DNA of 64,000 bases from Salinispora vitiensis (GTDB lineage: Bacteria > Actinomycetota > Actinomycetes > Mycobacteriales > Micromonosporaceae): NCBI RefSeq assembly GCF_000378825.1, contig NZ_KB900388.1, positions 4,943,265 through 5,007,264 on the forward strand, written 5' to 3'. Under the pieces are notes generated by a model. It saw only the letters and a program-made list of their open reading frames with translations, had not been told where the DNA came from and made no database searches. The stretch's first letter is position 1, and each line of letters opens with the position of its first letter. A program made the position numbers and the translations under genes. Positions 25,549-34,878 of this stretch are shown in pieces.

Positions 25549-26445
25549 TCAGCCCTGCGGGTTGGTGGCCGTCGTGCCGCCCTCCGGGGCGGAGCCGGCG
25601 GTAGCGGCCAGCCGTGGTCGTTTGGCGGACCGAGCACCACGGGTGCCGGTGCGCCGATCGAGCCAGCCGGCGAGGGCGGTGAGCAGCGAGTTGATCACGA
25701 TGTAGATGACGGCCACGACCATCGCTGCCGCCAGGATGTTGCCGTAGTTGGCCGCGAGGTCGTTGACGCCGCGCTGCAGCAGCTCCGGGTAGGCCACGAT
25801 GTAGCCGAGGGCGGTGTCCTTGAGCAGCACCACGAGCTGGCTGACGATGATCGGGAGCATCGCGCGGGCGGCCTGTGGCATCAGGATGAGCTGCATGACC
25901 TGGCTCTTGCGCATGCCGATCGCGTAGGCGGCCTCGGACTGGCCGCCCGGCAGGGAGCGGATGCCGGCCCGGAACGCCTCGGCCAGCACCGACCCGTTGT
26001 AGAGGGTCAGGCCGATCACCACGGCCCAGAACGCCGGCACTGGACCCTGGATGAGGAACGGCACACCGTAGAAGATGAAGAAGATCATCAGCAGGAGCGG
26101 GACCGCGCGGAAGAACTCCACGATCGCGCCCGCCGGAACGCTGATCCACCAGTGCTCAGAGAGCCGGCCGACCGCGAAGAGGAGGCCGAAGGCGAGCGAG
26201 AGAACCATGCCGACCGCCGCCGCCTCCAGCGTGGCCTGGAGGCCGGGGAGGATGAACTGGGTCCAGGTCTTCGCTTCGGTGAACGGGGTCCAGAGCGAGG
26301 ATTCCCACTGGCCGGCGGCGTCGAACTTCGAGTAGATCCACCAGAGCAGCGCCACCAGCCCGACGGCGAAGACGACGCCGAGAACGTGGCTGCGGAGCCG
26401 GGCCCGGGGGCCCGGGTGGTCGTAGAGGACGGAGCTAGAGCTCAT
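25549..26445 (-). CDS. gluD: glutamate ABC transporter permease GluD-like
   Basis: Inner-membrane permease of a polar amino-acid ABC importer (HisM/GlnP family). The 298 residues include five or six helices and the ATPase-coupling EAA loop (about 165-200: EAFRAGIRSLPGGQSEAAYAIGM). A hydrophilic C-terminal tail (about 265-298) carries Arg/Thr/Gly residues. Its start overlaps the gluC stop (TGATG), so the two permeases are made in step and presumably form a heterodimer. Substrate glutamate is inferred from the gluABCD order. Confidence 0.88.
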   Translation of the reverse strand: MSSSSVLYDHPGPRARLRSHVLGVVFAVGLVALLWWIYSKFDAAGQWESSLWTPFTEAKTWTQFILPGLQATLEAAAVGMVLSLAFGLLFAVGRLSEHWWISVPAGAIVEFFRAVPLLLMIFFIFYGVPFLIQGPVPAFWAVVIGLTLYNGSVLAEAFRAGIRSLPGGQSEAAYAIGMRKSQVMQLILMPQAARAMLPIIVSQLVVLLKDTALGYIVAYPELLQRGVNDLAANYGNILAAAMVVAVIYIVINSLLTALAGWLDRRTGTRGARSAKRPRLAATAGSAPEGGTTATNPQG

Positions 26446-27119
26446 CAGCGCTTCACCGCCAGGCGATTGGCCAGCCAGCCGAAGAGGTAGCCGGTGGGGA
26501 TGAGGAGCGCGGCGAAGGTGCCGGCGAAGACTAGGAAGATCGGGATCACCGCGTCGCCGTTCTCGTTCAGCAGATCCTTCATGACGCTCGAGGCCTCAAT
26601 CACCCCGATGGTGCCGACGATCGTGGCGTTCTTGCACAACGCGATGAGGATGCTGCCGAACGGCGCGACCACCGAGCGGGTGGCCTGCGGCAGGATCACG
26701 ATCCGGAGCGTCTGGGTGAAGGTGAGCCCGATGGCGCGGGCCGCCTCGGCCTGGCCGGCCGGGACGGTGTTGACCCCGGACCGCACGGCCTCACAGACGA
26801 ACGCGGCGGTGTAGGCGGAGAGCCCCACCACGCCCAGCCAGTAGTTGTTCAGGTCGAGGCTGTCGGCGAGATTCAGGCCCAGCGTCGAGTAGAGGCCGAA
26901 GTAGCAGAAGAGCACGATCAGGGTGAGCGGGGTGTTGCGGAAGATGTTGACCCAGGCGGCGCCGACGCCGCGCAGCACGGGCACGGGGGAGACCCGCATC
27001 GCGGCCAGCAGCACTCCGAGTAGCAGCGCGAGGACCGCCGACGCACCGGTCAGCTTCAGGATCCAGAGAAAACCCGACAGGTACGCGTCGAAATTCTTCG
27101 GGTCGGTGAATACGTGCAT
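26445..27119 (-). CDS. gluC: glutamate ABC transporter permease GluC-like
   Basis: A 224-residue permease of the amino-acid ABC family with about five helices. The EAA-type coupling loop is CEAVRSGVNTVPAGQAEAARAIGL (about 110-133, given as seen and split by the membrane boundary). ATG 27119 follows gluB after 81 bp; its stop overlaps the gluD start. It forms the membrane part of the importer with GluD. Confidence 0.9.
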   Translation of the reverse strand: MHVFTDPKNFDAYLSGFLWILKLTGASAVLALLLGVLLAAMRVSPVPVLRGVGAAWVNIFRNTPLTLIVLFCYFGLYSTLGLNLADSLDLNNYWLGVVGLSAYTAAFVCEAVRSGVNTVPAGQAEAARAIGLTFTQTLRIVILPQATRSVVAPFGSILIALCKNATIVGTIGVIEASSVMKDLLNENGDAVIPIFLVFAGTFAALLIPTGYLFGWLANRLAVKR

Positions 27120-27200
27120 GCTTGTGCTCCCGTGGCACGTCGAGGCGGGGACGACCGGCCGGGGCCGGCATCCCGGTACGGATGCCGGCCCCGGAACGGA

Positions 27201-28049
27201 TCAGACGCTGCCGCAGTGGGTCAGCTTGGTGGTGTCCAGCTCGGGCGCGGCGGTGCCGCTCTTGCCCAGGGTCTTGTCCCACGCCGCCTGGTAGCTGCCG
27301 TCGGACGCGGCCTCGGTGAGGATCTCGTTGACCTTCTCGCAGCCGGTGGTGTCGTCCTTCTTGAGGCCGATGCCGTACGGCTCGTCGGAGAAGGTGCTGC
27401 CGACCACCTTGAACTTGCCGGTCCACTGGTCCTGAGCGGCGTAACCGGCGAGGATGATGTCGTCGGTGGTTACCGCGTCAACCTGGCCCTTCTCCAGCTC
27501 CGGCAGGCACTTCGAGTACGAGTCGAACTGCTGCAGCTCGGCGTTCGGATAGTCGGTCTGGATCCGCTTGGCCGGCGTGGAGCCGGTCACCGAGCAGACC
27601 TTCTTGCCGTCGAGCTGGTTCGGGCCGGTGATCGTCGAGTCGGCCTGGACCAACAGGTCCTGCCCGGCGACGAAGTACGGGCCGGCGAAGTTGACCTTCT
27701 CTTTCCGCTCGTCGTTGATGGTGTAGGTCGCCACCACCAGGTCGACGGTGCCCTGCTGGATGAAGGGCTCACGGTTGGACGACACGGTGGTCTTCCACTC
27801 GATGTTGCTCTCGTCAACCCCGAGACCCTTGGCGATGATCTTGCCGATCTCGATGTCGAAGCCCTCGTACTCGGTGCCGGTCTGCAGGCCGAGGCCCGGC
27901 TGGTCGGCCTTGACGCCGATCACGAGCTTCTCCTGGCTCTCGGCCTTGCCGACGATGCCGTCGGCGGAGTCATCATCGCCGCCGCACGCGGCCATGGCGA
28001 ATGAGAGGGCGGCGACCGCGGCGACCGTCACCGCGCGCTTGGTACGCAT
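27201..28049 (-). CDS. gluB: glutamate-binding lipoprotein GluB-like
   Basis: Extracytoplasmic substrate-binding protein of the importer, 282 residues. A signal peptide ends in the lipobox AMAAC, with the lipidated Cys at 22, followed by the PBP type 2 (SBP_bac_3) fold: EKLVIGVKADQPGLGLQ, then YEGFDIEIGKIIAKGLG and the ligand-pocket segments TVSSNREPFIQQGTVDLVVA and YFVAGQDLLV. ATG 28049 has AAGGAGA upstream with good spacing; the longer frame to 28253 lies over gluA and is not coding. Substrate glutamate is inferred from the operon pattern. Confidence 0.9.
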   Translation of the reverse strand: MRTKRAVTVAAVAALSFAMAACGGDDDSADGIVGKAESQEKLVIGVKADQPGLGLQTGTEYEGFDIEIGKIIAKGLGVDESNIEWKTTVSSNREPFIQQGTVDLVVATYTINDERKEKVNFAGPYFVAGQDLLVQADSTITGPNQLDGKKVCSVTGSTPAKRIQTDYPNAELQQFDSYSKCLPELEKGQVDAVTTDDIILAGYAAQDQWTGKFKVVGSTFSDEPYGIGLKKDDTTGCEKVNEILTEAASDGSYQAAWDKTLGKSGTAAPELDTTKLTHCGSV

Positions 28050-28104
28050 ATCTGTCTCCTTCTTCGACGGGGCGGGCCGGGGGCGGCACGCCCACAACGG
28101 ACGC

Positions 28105-28860
<756 letters not shown>

Positions 28861-28944
28861 CGTCCCTCGTCACCGATGGAGGCCGAATGACCTCCGGTTG
28901 GCAAACTCTAGGCGGGGAGATGTGGGGTGGGGTGGCCCTAGATG

Positions 28945-28960
28945 GTCACGGAGCCGTAAC
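28945..28960 (+). promoter_or_regulatory. GlnR/MtrA-like box near gluA
   Basis: GTCACGGAGCCGTAAC has the form GTnAC-N6-G(a/t)AAC known for GlnR a/b sites, a motif also bound by MtrA. It is 85 bp before the gluA start. The surrounding 28861-29225 is a 365 bp divergent region with no gene. Confidence 0.55.
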
Positions 28961-29122
28961 ACCCTTCCCCGATGAGCTGGGGAGCCGTCTTTTCGGGCCG
29001 CGCGGTGCTCCCGTGGGACGGGTTGACTCGTGTCGTGCGGTGTGGCGCTGCCTTATACCCGATAAAGTGTCATCTTCCGGCTGGTTGCCGCACCATCACT
29101 CGAGGGAATTTTGCCCGGAATG

Positions 29123-29138
29123 GTCACAGACCGGTAAC
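29123..29138 (+). promoter_or_regulatory. second GlnR/MtrA-like box, near the unknown gene
   Basis: GTCACAGACCGGTAAC repeats the same two half-sites at the same spacing and orientation as the box at 28945. It lies 88 bp before the start of the divergent unknown gene, nearly the same distance as the first box from gluA. Confidence 0.55.
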
Positions 29139-29225
29139 TTGCCCCCGGCTGGGCCCAAATGCCCCCCACCATCGTCAGTAAGGCCCGATCCGGGGCCGGT
29201 GGGACGATCGCAGCGAGGAGGCGGC

Positions 29226-29705
29226 ATGACCGAGCTGTGGAACTGGAGAATCGACCAGGTACGGCCGACGGAGGTCTGGCCGGCGCTGGCCGAGGCGCTC
29301 GGCCGGGTGGTGATGCCGCTGGCCGTCGCCGACCCGGCACGCCTGCCGAGATACGCCGTGGTCTGCGACATCTGGCAGGCACCGGGGGAGTTCGCCACCA
29401 TCGTCGACTGTTACGGCGTGCCGGACACCCTCGCCGAGCTGCCCAGCATCGCGAACCTGGCCCGGCTGCTGGAGCGCAACTGCGTGCTGCGCGACGACAC
29501 CCTCGACGAGACCCGGCACCTGCTGGTGGCCCCGGACGGGACGATCCGCCCGGTGCACTTCGACGTCCGGGAGACCGACGACGGTGAGGTGCTCAGCCGC
29601 CAACGGCTCTGCACCGAAGCCAACCCGGGCTGTCGCGGCTGGTCCCGGTGCCACCGCTCCCGCTGGGCCCCCGACTCGGTGCTGCCGGCCCTCGCCGCCG
29701 CCTGA
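29226..29705 (+). CDS. unrecognised protein divergent from gluABCD
   Basis: A 159-residue soluble protein. ATG 29226 follows an excellent GAGGAGG ribosome-binding site. The sequence starts MTELWNWRIDQVRPTEVWPA, has a central PARLPRYAVVCDIWQAPGEF, and ends with a Cys cluster, CTEANPGCRGWSRC, about 20 residues before the C-terminus; these three Cys could bind a metal. I do not recognise a family. A GlnR/MtrA-like box 88 bp upstream, paired with one before gluA, suggests control by nitrogen or phosphate status and perhaps a role linked to glutamate uptake. That link is inference. Confidence 0.7.
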   Translation: MTELWNWRIDQVRPTEVWPALAEALGRVVMPLAVADPARLPRYAVVCDIWQAPGEFATIVDCYGVPDTLAELPSIANLARLLERNCVLRDDTLDETRHLLVAPDGTIRPVHFDVRETDDGEVLSRQRLCTEANPGCRGWSRCHRSRWAPDSVLPALAAA

Positions 29706-29852
29706 CCCGCGGGAAGCGCGAGGTGTTCCGGCGCCGGGCGGATCGCCGACCACGACCCGCTGGTCTCGACGGCGGGTTAGGCCGGCGCCGGCGGGGTCGT
29801 CAGTTTCTGCTGGCGCAGCCCGGAAATAGGGCGAAATCGTTAGGCTGAGGTC

Positions 29853-29960
29853 GTGCAGCTGCCACGACCTGGAAGCCGTACCCGCCGCTCCCACCCGGGC
29901 CGGCGGGGCCGCCCGACGGCACCGACGCCGACGGCGGAGACCGCCGAGGCGGGTGATTGA
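29853..29960 (+). CDS. possible 35-residue leaderless upstream ORF
   Basis: A TAGGCT -10 at 29841-29846 ends 6 bases before a GTG at 29853, the arrangement of leaderless actinobacterial genes. The frame runs 35 codons (VQLPRPGSRTRRSHPGRRGR, then PTAPTPTAETAEAGD) and stops 2 bases before the ATG of the F420 oxidoreductase. The peptide is basic and then Thr/Ala/Pro rich, with no family. It may be a translated upstream ORF that couples or controls the next gene; the short length means it may also be chance. Confidence 0.35.
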   Translation: MQLPRPGSRTRRSHPGRRGRPTAPTPTAETAEAGD

Positions 29961-29962
29961 CC

Positions 29963-30844
29963 ATGCGGATCGGCGTGCTCATCCTGCCCTCCGCGCCCTG
30001 GGACCAGGCCCAGCGGATGTGGCGGAAGGCTGACGAGATGGGGTTCGCCCACGCCTGGACGAGCGATCACATCGGCTGGCAGGACATGGTCGGTAAGGAG
30101 TGGTACGCGGCGGTGCCGACCCTGGCCGCCGCGTCGGTCATCACCCGACGGATCAAGCTCGGCACCCTCGTCTCGTCGCCGAACTTTCGACACCCGGTGC
30201 CGTACGCCAAGGAGGTCGTCACCCTCGATGAGCTCAGCGGCAGGCGCTTCATCCTGGGCCTCGGCGCCGGCGGCAGTGGAATCGACGCCACCGCCCGCGG
30301 TCAGGACCCGGAATGGACGCCCGTCGAACGTGCCGAGCGGTTCGCCGAGTTCGTGGAGCTGACGGCGGAGCTGCTGTCCAACCCCGTCACCGATGCCGAC
30401 GGCAAGTACTACCAGGCGCGACAGGCACCCATCTGGCCGGTGGACTCCTCGCCCACCCACATCCCGTTGGCGATCGCCGCCAACGGTCCCCGTGGCATGG
30501 CCCTGGCCGCGCGCCACGGCGACATCTGGGTGACCAACGGCCGGTCCCCACGTAACGGGGTCGTCCCCCCGGTGGCCCGGCCCGACGACGTCGCGGGACA
30601 GGTCCGCCAGCTGGCCGGTATCTGTGAGAAGGCCGGCCGCGACCCGGCAACCCAGCGCCGGCTGCTGATGTACGTGAACCGGGAGCCAACGGCGCTCGCC
30701 TCCCTCGACGTGTTCCGGGAGACCGTTGACACGTACCGCCAGGTCGGGATCACGGACCTGGTGGTGCCGTTTCCCGGGCAGGCGCCCTTCGACACCAGCA
30801 TGGCGGTGCTCGAACAGGTAGCCGGGATCCTCTCCGACCTGTGA
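29963..30844 (+). CDS. LLM-class (F420-dependent) oxidoreductase
   Basis: A 293-residue luciferase-like monooxygenase-fold enzyme. MRIGVLILPSAPWDQA begins the TIM barrel; AHAWTSDHIGW, then IKLGTLVSSPNFRHPVPYAK and ELSGRRFILGLGAGG are typical of the F420-binding group (F420-dependent reductases and hydride transferases) common in Micromonosporaceae. Either F420 or FMN could be the cofactor; F420 is inferred from lineage and motif pattern. The ATG at 29963 lies 2 bp after a possible small ORF; a TTG two codons earlier is less likely. The substrate is unknown. Confidence 0.83.
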   Translation: MRIGVLILPSAPWDQAQRMWRKADEMGFAHAWTSDHIGWQDMVGKEWYAAVPTLAAASVITRRIKLGTLVSSPNFRHPVPYAKEVVTLDELSGRRFILGLGAGGSGIDATARGQDPEWTPVERAERFAEFVELTAELLSNPVTDADGKYYQARQAPIWPVDSSPTHIPLAIAANGPRGMALAARHGDIWVTNGRSPRNGVVPPVARPDDVAGQVRQLAGICEKAGRDPATQRRLLMYVNREPTALASLDVFRETVDTYRQVGITDLVVPFPGQAPFDTSMAVLEQVAGILSDL

Positions 30845-30882
30845 GGCGGTAGCTCGACTCCGGTCCATCCGGGCCGCCCGGA

Positions 30883-30888
30883 TAGGCT
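30883..30888 (+). promoter_or_regulatory. -10 element of leaderless miaB
   Basis: TAGGCT ends 9 bases before the miaB ATG at 30898 and no ribosome-binding site intervenes, so transcription probably starts at or next to the start codon. Confidence 0.45.
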
Positions 30889-30897
30889 GTCGAGGTC

Positions 30898-32397
30898 ATG
30901 ACTACCGCAGCGGCGAGCAGCCCCCGCACCTACCAGGTGCGCACCTACGGCTGCCAGATGAACGTGCACGACTCCGAGCGCATCTCCGGCCTCCTCGAGC
31001 AGGCCGGCTACCTGCGGGCCGGGGCCGCCGACGACACCCCGGACGTGGTGGTCTTCAACACCTGCGCCGTGCGGGAGAACGCCGACAACCGGCTCTACGG
31101 CAACCTCGGTCAGCTGCGTCCCCGCAAGACCCAGCACCCGGAGATGCAGATCGCGGTGGGTGGCTGCCTGGCGCAGAAGGACCGCAGCGAGATCGTCCGC
31201 CGGGCGCCCTGGGTGGACGTGGTCTTCGGCACGCACAACATCGGGTCGCTGCCGGTGCTGCTGGAGCGGGCCCGGCACAACGCCGCCGCCGAGGTGGAGA
31301 TCCTCGAGTCCCTCGAGGTCTTTCCGAGCACCCTGCCGACCCGTCGGGAGTCAACCTACGCCGGGTGGGTGTCGATCTCGGTTGGCTGTAACAACACCTG
31401 CACGTTCTGCATCGTGCCGGCGCTGCGCGGCAAGGAGCGGGACCGCCGCCCCGGCGACATCCTCTCCGAGGTACGCGCCCTGGTCGACGAGGGTGTGTTG
31501 GAGGTGACCCTGCTCGGGCAGAACGTCAACTCCTACGGCATCGAGTTCGGCGACCGGTACGCGTTCGGCAAGCTGCTGCGCGCCTGCGGTGACATCGACG
31601 GTCTGGAGCGGGTGCGGTTCACCAGCCCGCATCCGAAGGACTTCACCGACGACGTGATCGCCGCGATGGCCGAGACACCGAACGTCTGCCCCTCGCTGCA
31701 CATGCCGCTGCAGTCCGGCTCCGACGACGTGCTGCGGGCCATGCGACGGTCGTACCGGTCGGAGCGGTTCCTGGGCATCATCGAGAAGGTGCGGGCGGCG
31801 ATGCCGGACGCGGCGATCACCACGGACATCATCGTCGGCTTCCCCGGCGAGACCGAGGCCGACTTCGAACGCACCCTCGACATGGTCCGCGCGGCCCGGT
31901 TCTCCTCGGCCTTCACCTTCCAGTACTCCAAGCGCCCCGGCACCCCCGCCGCGACGATGGCCGACCAGCTGCCGAAGGCGGTGGTGCAGGAGCGCTACGA
32001 GCGGCTGATCGACTGCGTCGAGGAGATCACCTGGGCGGAGAACCGGCGGCTGCTGGGGAAGACCGTCGAGGTGCTGGTGGCCGTCGGTGAGGGGCGCAAG
32101 GACGAGCGCACCGGCCGGCTCTCCGGGCGGGCCCGGGACGGCCGACTGGTGCACTTCGACGCCGGCAGCCGCACCGGGCAGATCCGCCCCGGCGACATCG
32201 TGCAGACCGTGGTCACCTACGCCGCCCCACACCACCTCAACGCCGACGGTGAGCCGCTCGCGCACCGGCGTACCCGGGCCGGCGATGCGGCCGAGGCGGG
32301 GCACCGACCCCGTACGGCCGGGGTGTCGCTCGGGCTGCCCACGGTCGGCGCCCCGCCGCCGATGCCCCCCGCGGCCTCGTCGGCCTGCTCCTGCTGA
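30898..32397 (+). CDS. miaB: tRNA methylthiotransferase MiaB
   Basis: Radical-SAM enzyme that adds a methylthio group at C2 of i6A37 in tRNAs reading U-starting codons. The 499 residues have the UPF0004 domain with three cluster-binding Cys (C19 in YGCQMN, C56 in NTCAVREN, C90 in GGCLAQ), the radical-SAM domain with C164, C168 and C171 in GCNNTCTFC, and a TRAM domain near 385-455. A variable Pro/Ala tail ends SACSC. It uses the product of MiaA, encoded 2.5 kb downstream. ATG 30898 has no ribosome-binding site but follows a TAGGCT -10, so it is probably leaderless. Confidence 0.96.
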   Translation: MTTAAASSPRTYQVRTYGCQMNVHDSERISGLLEQAGYLRAGAADDTPDVVVFNTCAVRENADNRLYGNLGQLRPRKTQHPEMQIAVGGCLAQKDRSEIVRRAPWVDVVFGTHNIGSLPVLLERARHNAAAEVEILESLEVFPSTLPTRRESTYAGWVSISVGCNNTCTFCIVPALRGKERDRRPGDILSEVRALVDEGVLEVTLLGQNVNSYGIEFGDRYAFGKLLRACGDIDGLERVRFTSPHPKDFTDDVIAAMAETPNVCPSLHMPLQSGSDDVLRAMRRSYRSERFLGIIEKVRAAMPDAAITTDIIVGFPGETEADFERTLDMVRAARFSSAFTFQYSKRPGTPAATMADQLPKAVVQERYERLIDCVEEITWAENRRLLGKTVEVLVAVGEGRKDERTGRLSGRARDGRLVHFDAGSRTGQIRPGDIVQTVVTYAAPHHLNADGEPLAHRRTRAGDAAEAGHRPRTAGVSLGLPTVGAPPPMPPAASSACSC

Positions 32398-32446
32398 CAC
32401 CGGGGCCGATGCTGCGCGGTTGACGCCTGCGCCTCCCGCCACCCGG

Positions 32447-32513
32447 GGCCTGAACCTGGCGCGGGCCTGAACCCGGCGCGGGCCTGAACCCGCCCCGGGG
32501 CCTGAACACGGCG
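32447..32513. repeat. 17-bp tandem repeat, four copies
   Basis: A unit of the form GGCCTGAAC(C/A)(C/T)GGCGCG starts at 32447, 32464, 32481 and 32499 (period 17, 17, 18). It lies after miaB and just before the terminator hairpin; the copies differ at a few bases. No coding role is seen. Confidence 0.6.
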
Positions 32514-32544
32514 GGGGCCCCGGTTCACGAGGAACCGGGGCCCC
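32514..32544. terminator. bidirectional terminator between miaB and the DUF349 gene
   Basis: GGGGCCCCGGTTC (32514-32526) pairs perfectly over 13 bp with GAACCGGGGCCCC (32532-32544) across a 5-base loop. It lies between the two convergent genes. Confidence 0.75.
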
Positions 32545-32561
32545 GGAGACGGCCTAACGGA

Positions 32562-33770
32562 TCAGCTGGACTGTTCGGCCAAGCTGAGGAACTGACGCTT
32601 GGAGCTGAGGGCCTGCTCGGCGTCCCGGACCCGCCGGGAATCCCCGGCGGCCTTCGCCCGGGCCAGTCGCTCCTCGGCCTCGGCGACCTGCGCCCGCATC
32701 TGCGCGAGCAGGGGGTTGTCCTGCGGAGCGGTGCGCCGCCACGCGGAGTCCATCACCTCGCGAACCTTGTCGTCGACCGTGCGCAGTCGGCGCTCCAGGC
32801 CCCCCGCCGCCTCCCGGGGCACCCGTCCGGCTTCGTGCCACTGCGCCTGGATCTCCCGGAGTTTCGCCTGCGCACCCTTCGGGTCGCCGTCGACATCCAG
32901 CGCCTCGGCCTCGGCCAGGAGCGCCTGCTTACGCTCCAGGTTGGCGCGCTGCTCGTTGTCCCGGGCGGAGAAGACCTCGCTGCGCCGGGTGAAGAACGCG
33001 TCCTGCGCGGCCCGGAACTTCTCCCAGAGCCGCTGCTCGGCCTCCTTCGACGCCCGGGGCGCGACGCGCCACTGGCTCATCAGCTCCTTGAGCTGGCTGG
33101 CGGTGTGGGCCCACTCGGTCGAATCCTGGAGCTTCTCGGCCTCGAGGACCAACTCCTCCTTGACCGCCTGCGCCTGCTTCCGTTGCGCGTCCAGCGAGGC
33201 GAAGTGGGCGCCCCGGCGGCGGGTGAAGCCGTCCCGGGCCGCCGCGAACCGCTTCCACAGCTCACCGTCGGTCTTCCGGTCCACCCCGCGGATCGACTTC
33301 CACTCCGTGAGGATCTCCTTGAACCGGTCGCCGGCGGTCTTCCAGCCGGTCGACTCGGCGGCCAGCTTCTCGGCCTCCTCAACCAGTGCGGTCTTGCGGG
33401 CGAGGGCCTCGCTTCGGGCGGCATCGCGGGCGGCCCGCGCCTCGGTGGCCTTCTCCTCCGCGAGGGTGGCGAGCCGATCCAGCCGGTTGGCGAGGCCGTC
33501 GATGTCGCCGACGACGTGCGCCTCGGCCAGCGAGGCGCGCAGCCGGCGGATTGTGCTGAGCGAGTGGTTCGCATCTGCCGCGCCCGAGTTGAGTCTCGCC
33601 TCGGCCAGCCCCACCTCGGTGATCAGATCGGCGAACCGGCGGGCGAAGTGCGCCAGCCCCTCCTCCGGTGCACCCGCCTGCCAGGAACCGACCACCCGCT
33701 CGCCCTCAGCGGTTTTCACGTAGACGGTGCCGTCCGCGTCCACCCGTCCGAAGGCAGTCCAGTCGCTCAT
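32562..33770 (-). CDS. DUF349-repeat helical protein
   Basis: A 402-residue, charge-rich, almost wholly helical protein with at least three DUF349 repeats, each with a W-x-x-I/A and a K/R-E-LWxxFxxAxDxFxxRR pattern (ELWKRFAAARDGFTRRR near 168-184; RLWEKFRAAQDAFFTRR near 245-261). The last repeat, about 290-340, is degenerate (QWHEAGRVPREAAGGLERRL). The N-terminal WTAFGRVDADGTVYVKT may be a separate small domain. DUF349 proteins occur next to (p)ppGpp or RNA-modification genes in several lineages, but no activity is established. The fold suggests a coiled-coil scaffold in the cytosol. ATG 33770 is used. Confidence 0.85.
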   Translation of the reverse strand: MSDWTAFGRVDADGTVYVKTAEGERVVGSWQAGAPEEGLAHFARRFADLITEVGLAEARLNSGAADANHSLSTIRRLRASLAEAHVVGDIDGLANRLDRLATLAEEKATEARAARDAARSEALARKTALVEEAEKLAAESTGWKTAGDRFKEILTEWKSIRGVDRKTDGELWKRFAAARDGFTRRRGAHFASLDAQRKQAQAVKEELVLEAEKLQDSTEWAHTASQLKELMSQWRVAPRASKEAEQRLWEKFRAAQDAFFTRRSEVFSARDNEQRANLERKQALLAEAEALDVDGDPKGAQAKLREIQAQWHEAGRVPREAAGGLERRLRTVDDKVREVMDSAWRRTAPQDNPLLAQMRAQVAEAEERLARAKAAGDSRRVRDAEQALSSKRQFLSLAEQSS

Positions 33771-34041
33771 GTGCCCATCCTCGTTCTCCCGGCGTCACGG
33801 GTCAGTCCCGCGAGCGCCGCCACGGCGCAGCCCAACGTTCTCCACGGCATTGTCACAGGTGTGCCCCCGCCCCCGTCGAGCGCCTATCGCCGACCGTGAC
33901 CATACGGTGTCCTAGCGCCCCGGCGGGCCGGGATGGGGCGAGTGTCGGAAACCTCCGTTCGGGCGTACTCGTCAGTAACCGAAATTCCGGGCTCCGGCCG
34001 GTGGGAAGGCGCGCGGCGGTGCGTCCGGAACAGCCGCTACC

Positions 34042-34878
34042 GTGACCCTCGTGCCCCTGGTCGCCGCCGCCGTCTGCCCGCATCCGCCGCTGCTCGTCCC
34101 CGAGCTGGCGGGCGCCGCCTCCGCCGAGCTGGACGAGCTGCGTGCCGCCTGTGACGGGGCGGTGGCCCGGCTACTCGCCGCCGAGCCGGATCAGATCGTG
34201 CTGATCGGGTGTGGGCCAGCGACCGCGACCTTCGGCGCCGCAGAGCACGGCTCGCTGCATCGGTACGGGATCCACCGGCGGGTGCCGCTGTCGCCAGCAG
34301 ACACCGGGAACCGCACTGACGCGGCCGCTGTCGGGCCGGCGCGGCTGCCGTTGAGTTTGACGATCGGGGCGTGGCTGCTCGATCGCGCTGGTACGGCGCT
34401 GCCCCGGTCCGCGGTGGCGGTAGCGGCCGACGAGCCCGCCGCCCGCTGCGCCGCCCTCGGCGCCGGCCTGCTCAACCCAGACCGGCTCAACCCAGACCTG
34501 CTCAACGCGGACCGGCCCGGATCGGTGACCGGGAACGCGTCGGGTGGTGATACGTCCGGCCGGCTCGGGCTGCTCGTCCTCGGCGACGGGTCGGCCTGCC
34601 GGGTGGAGTGGTCACCCGGCTACGACGATCCGCGCGCCGAGCCGTACGACCAGGCGGTGGCGCGGGCCCTGGCCGGTGCGGACCCGGCTGCCCTCGGTGC
34701 GTTGGACGCGGAGCTGTCGGCGGGGCTCAAAGCCACCGGCCGGGCGCCCTGGCAGGTGCTGGCCGGCGCGGTACGGGCAGCCGGCGGCCCGTGGCGTGGT
34801 GAGTTGGCCTACGCCGCGGCACCCTACGGGGTGACCTACCTCGTCGCCTCCTGGACGCCGACGGGAGCGGCCCGGTGA
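34042..34878 (+). CDS. LigB-domain (class III extradiol dioxygenase-like) protein
   Basis: A 278-residue protein of the LigB-like family found beside miaA in actinobacteria. It starts VPLVAAAVCPHPPLLVPELA, with the CPHPPLL segment typical of the family's metal-binding N-terminus, and has GLLVLGDGSACRVEWSPGYDDPRA in its second half. Family members bind Fe(II) or Zn(II), but no substrate is known. A short internal repeat, LNPDRLNPDLLNADR (about 154-168), is unusual. GTG 34042 is the first start, but a TACCGT -10 at 34038-34043 overlaps it, so a leaderless start at GTG 34051 (three codons shorter) is more likely. The stop overlaps the miaA start (GTGA). Confidence 0.78.
   Translation: MTLVPLVAAAVCPHPPLLVPELAGAASAELDELRAACDGAVARLLAAEPDQIVLIGCGPATATFGAAEHGSLHRYGIHRRVPLSPADTGNRTDAAAVGPARLPLSLTIGAWLLDRAGTALPRSAVAVAADEPAARCAALGAGLLNPDRLNPDLLNADRPGSVTGNASGGDTSGRLGLLVLGDGSACRVEWSPGYDDPRAEPYDQAVARALAGADPAALGALDAELSAGLKATGRAPWQVLAGAVRAAGGPWRGELAYAAAPYGVTYLVASWTPTGAAR

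Noticed and set aside
32562..33770. Open frames on the plus strand across the DUF349 gene (32599-33723, 32835-33899)
   Set aside because: They are antisense shadows with Arg/Ser-rich products and no recognisable domains.
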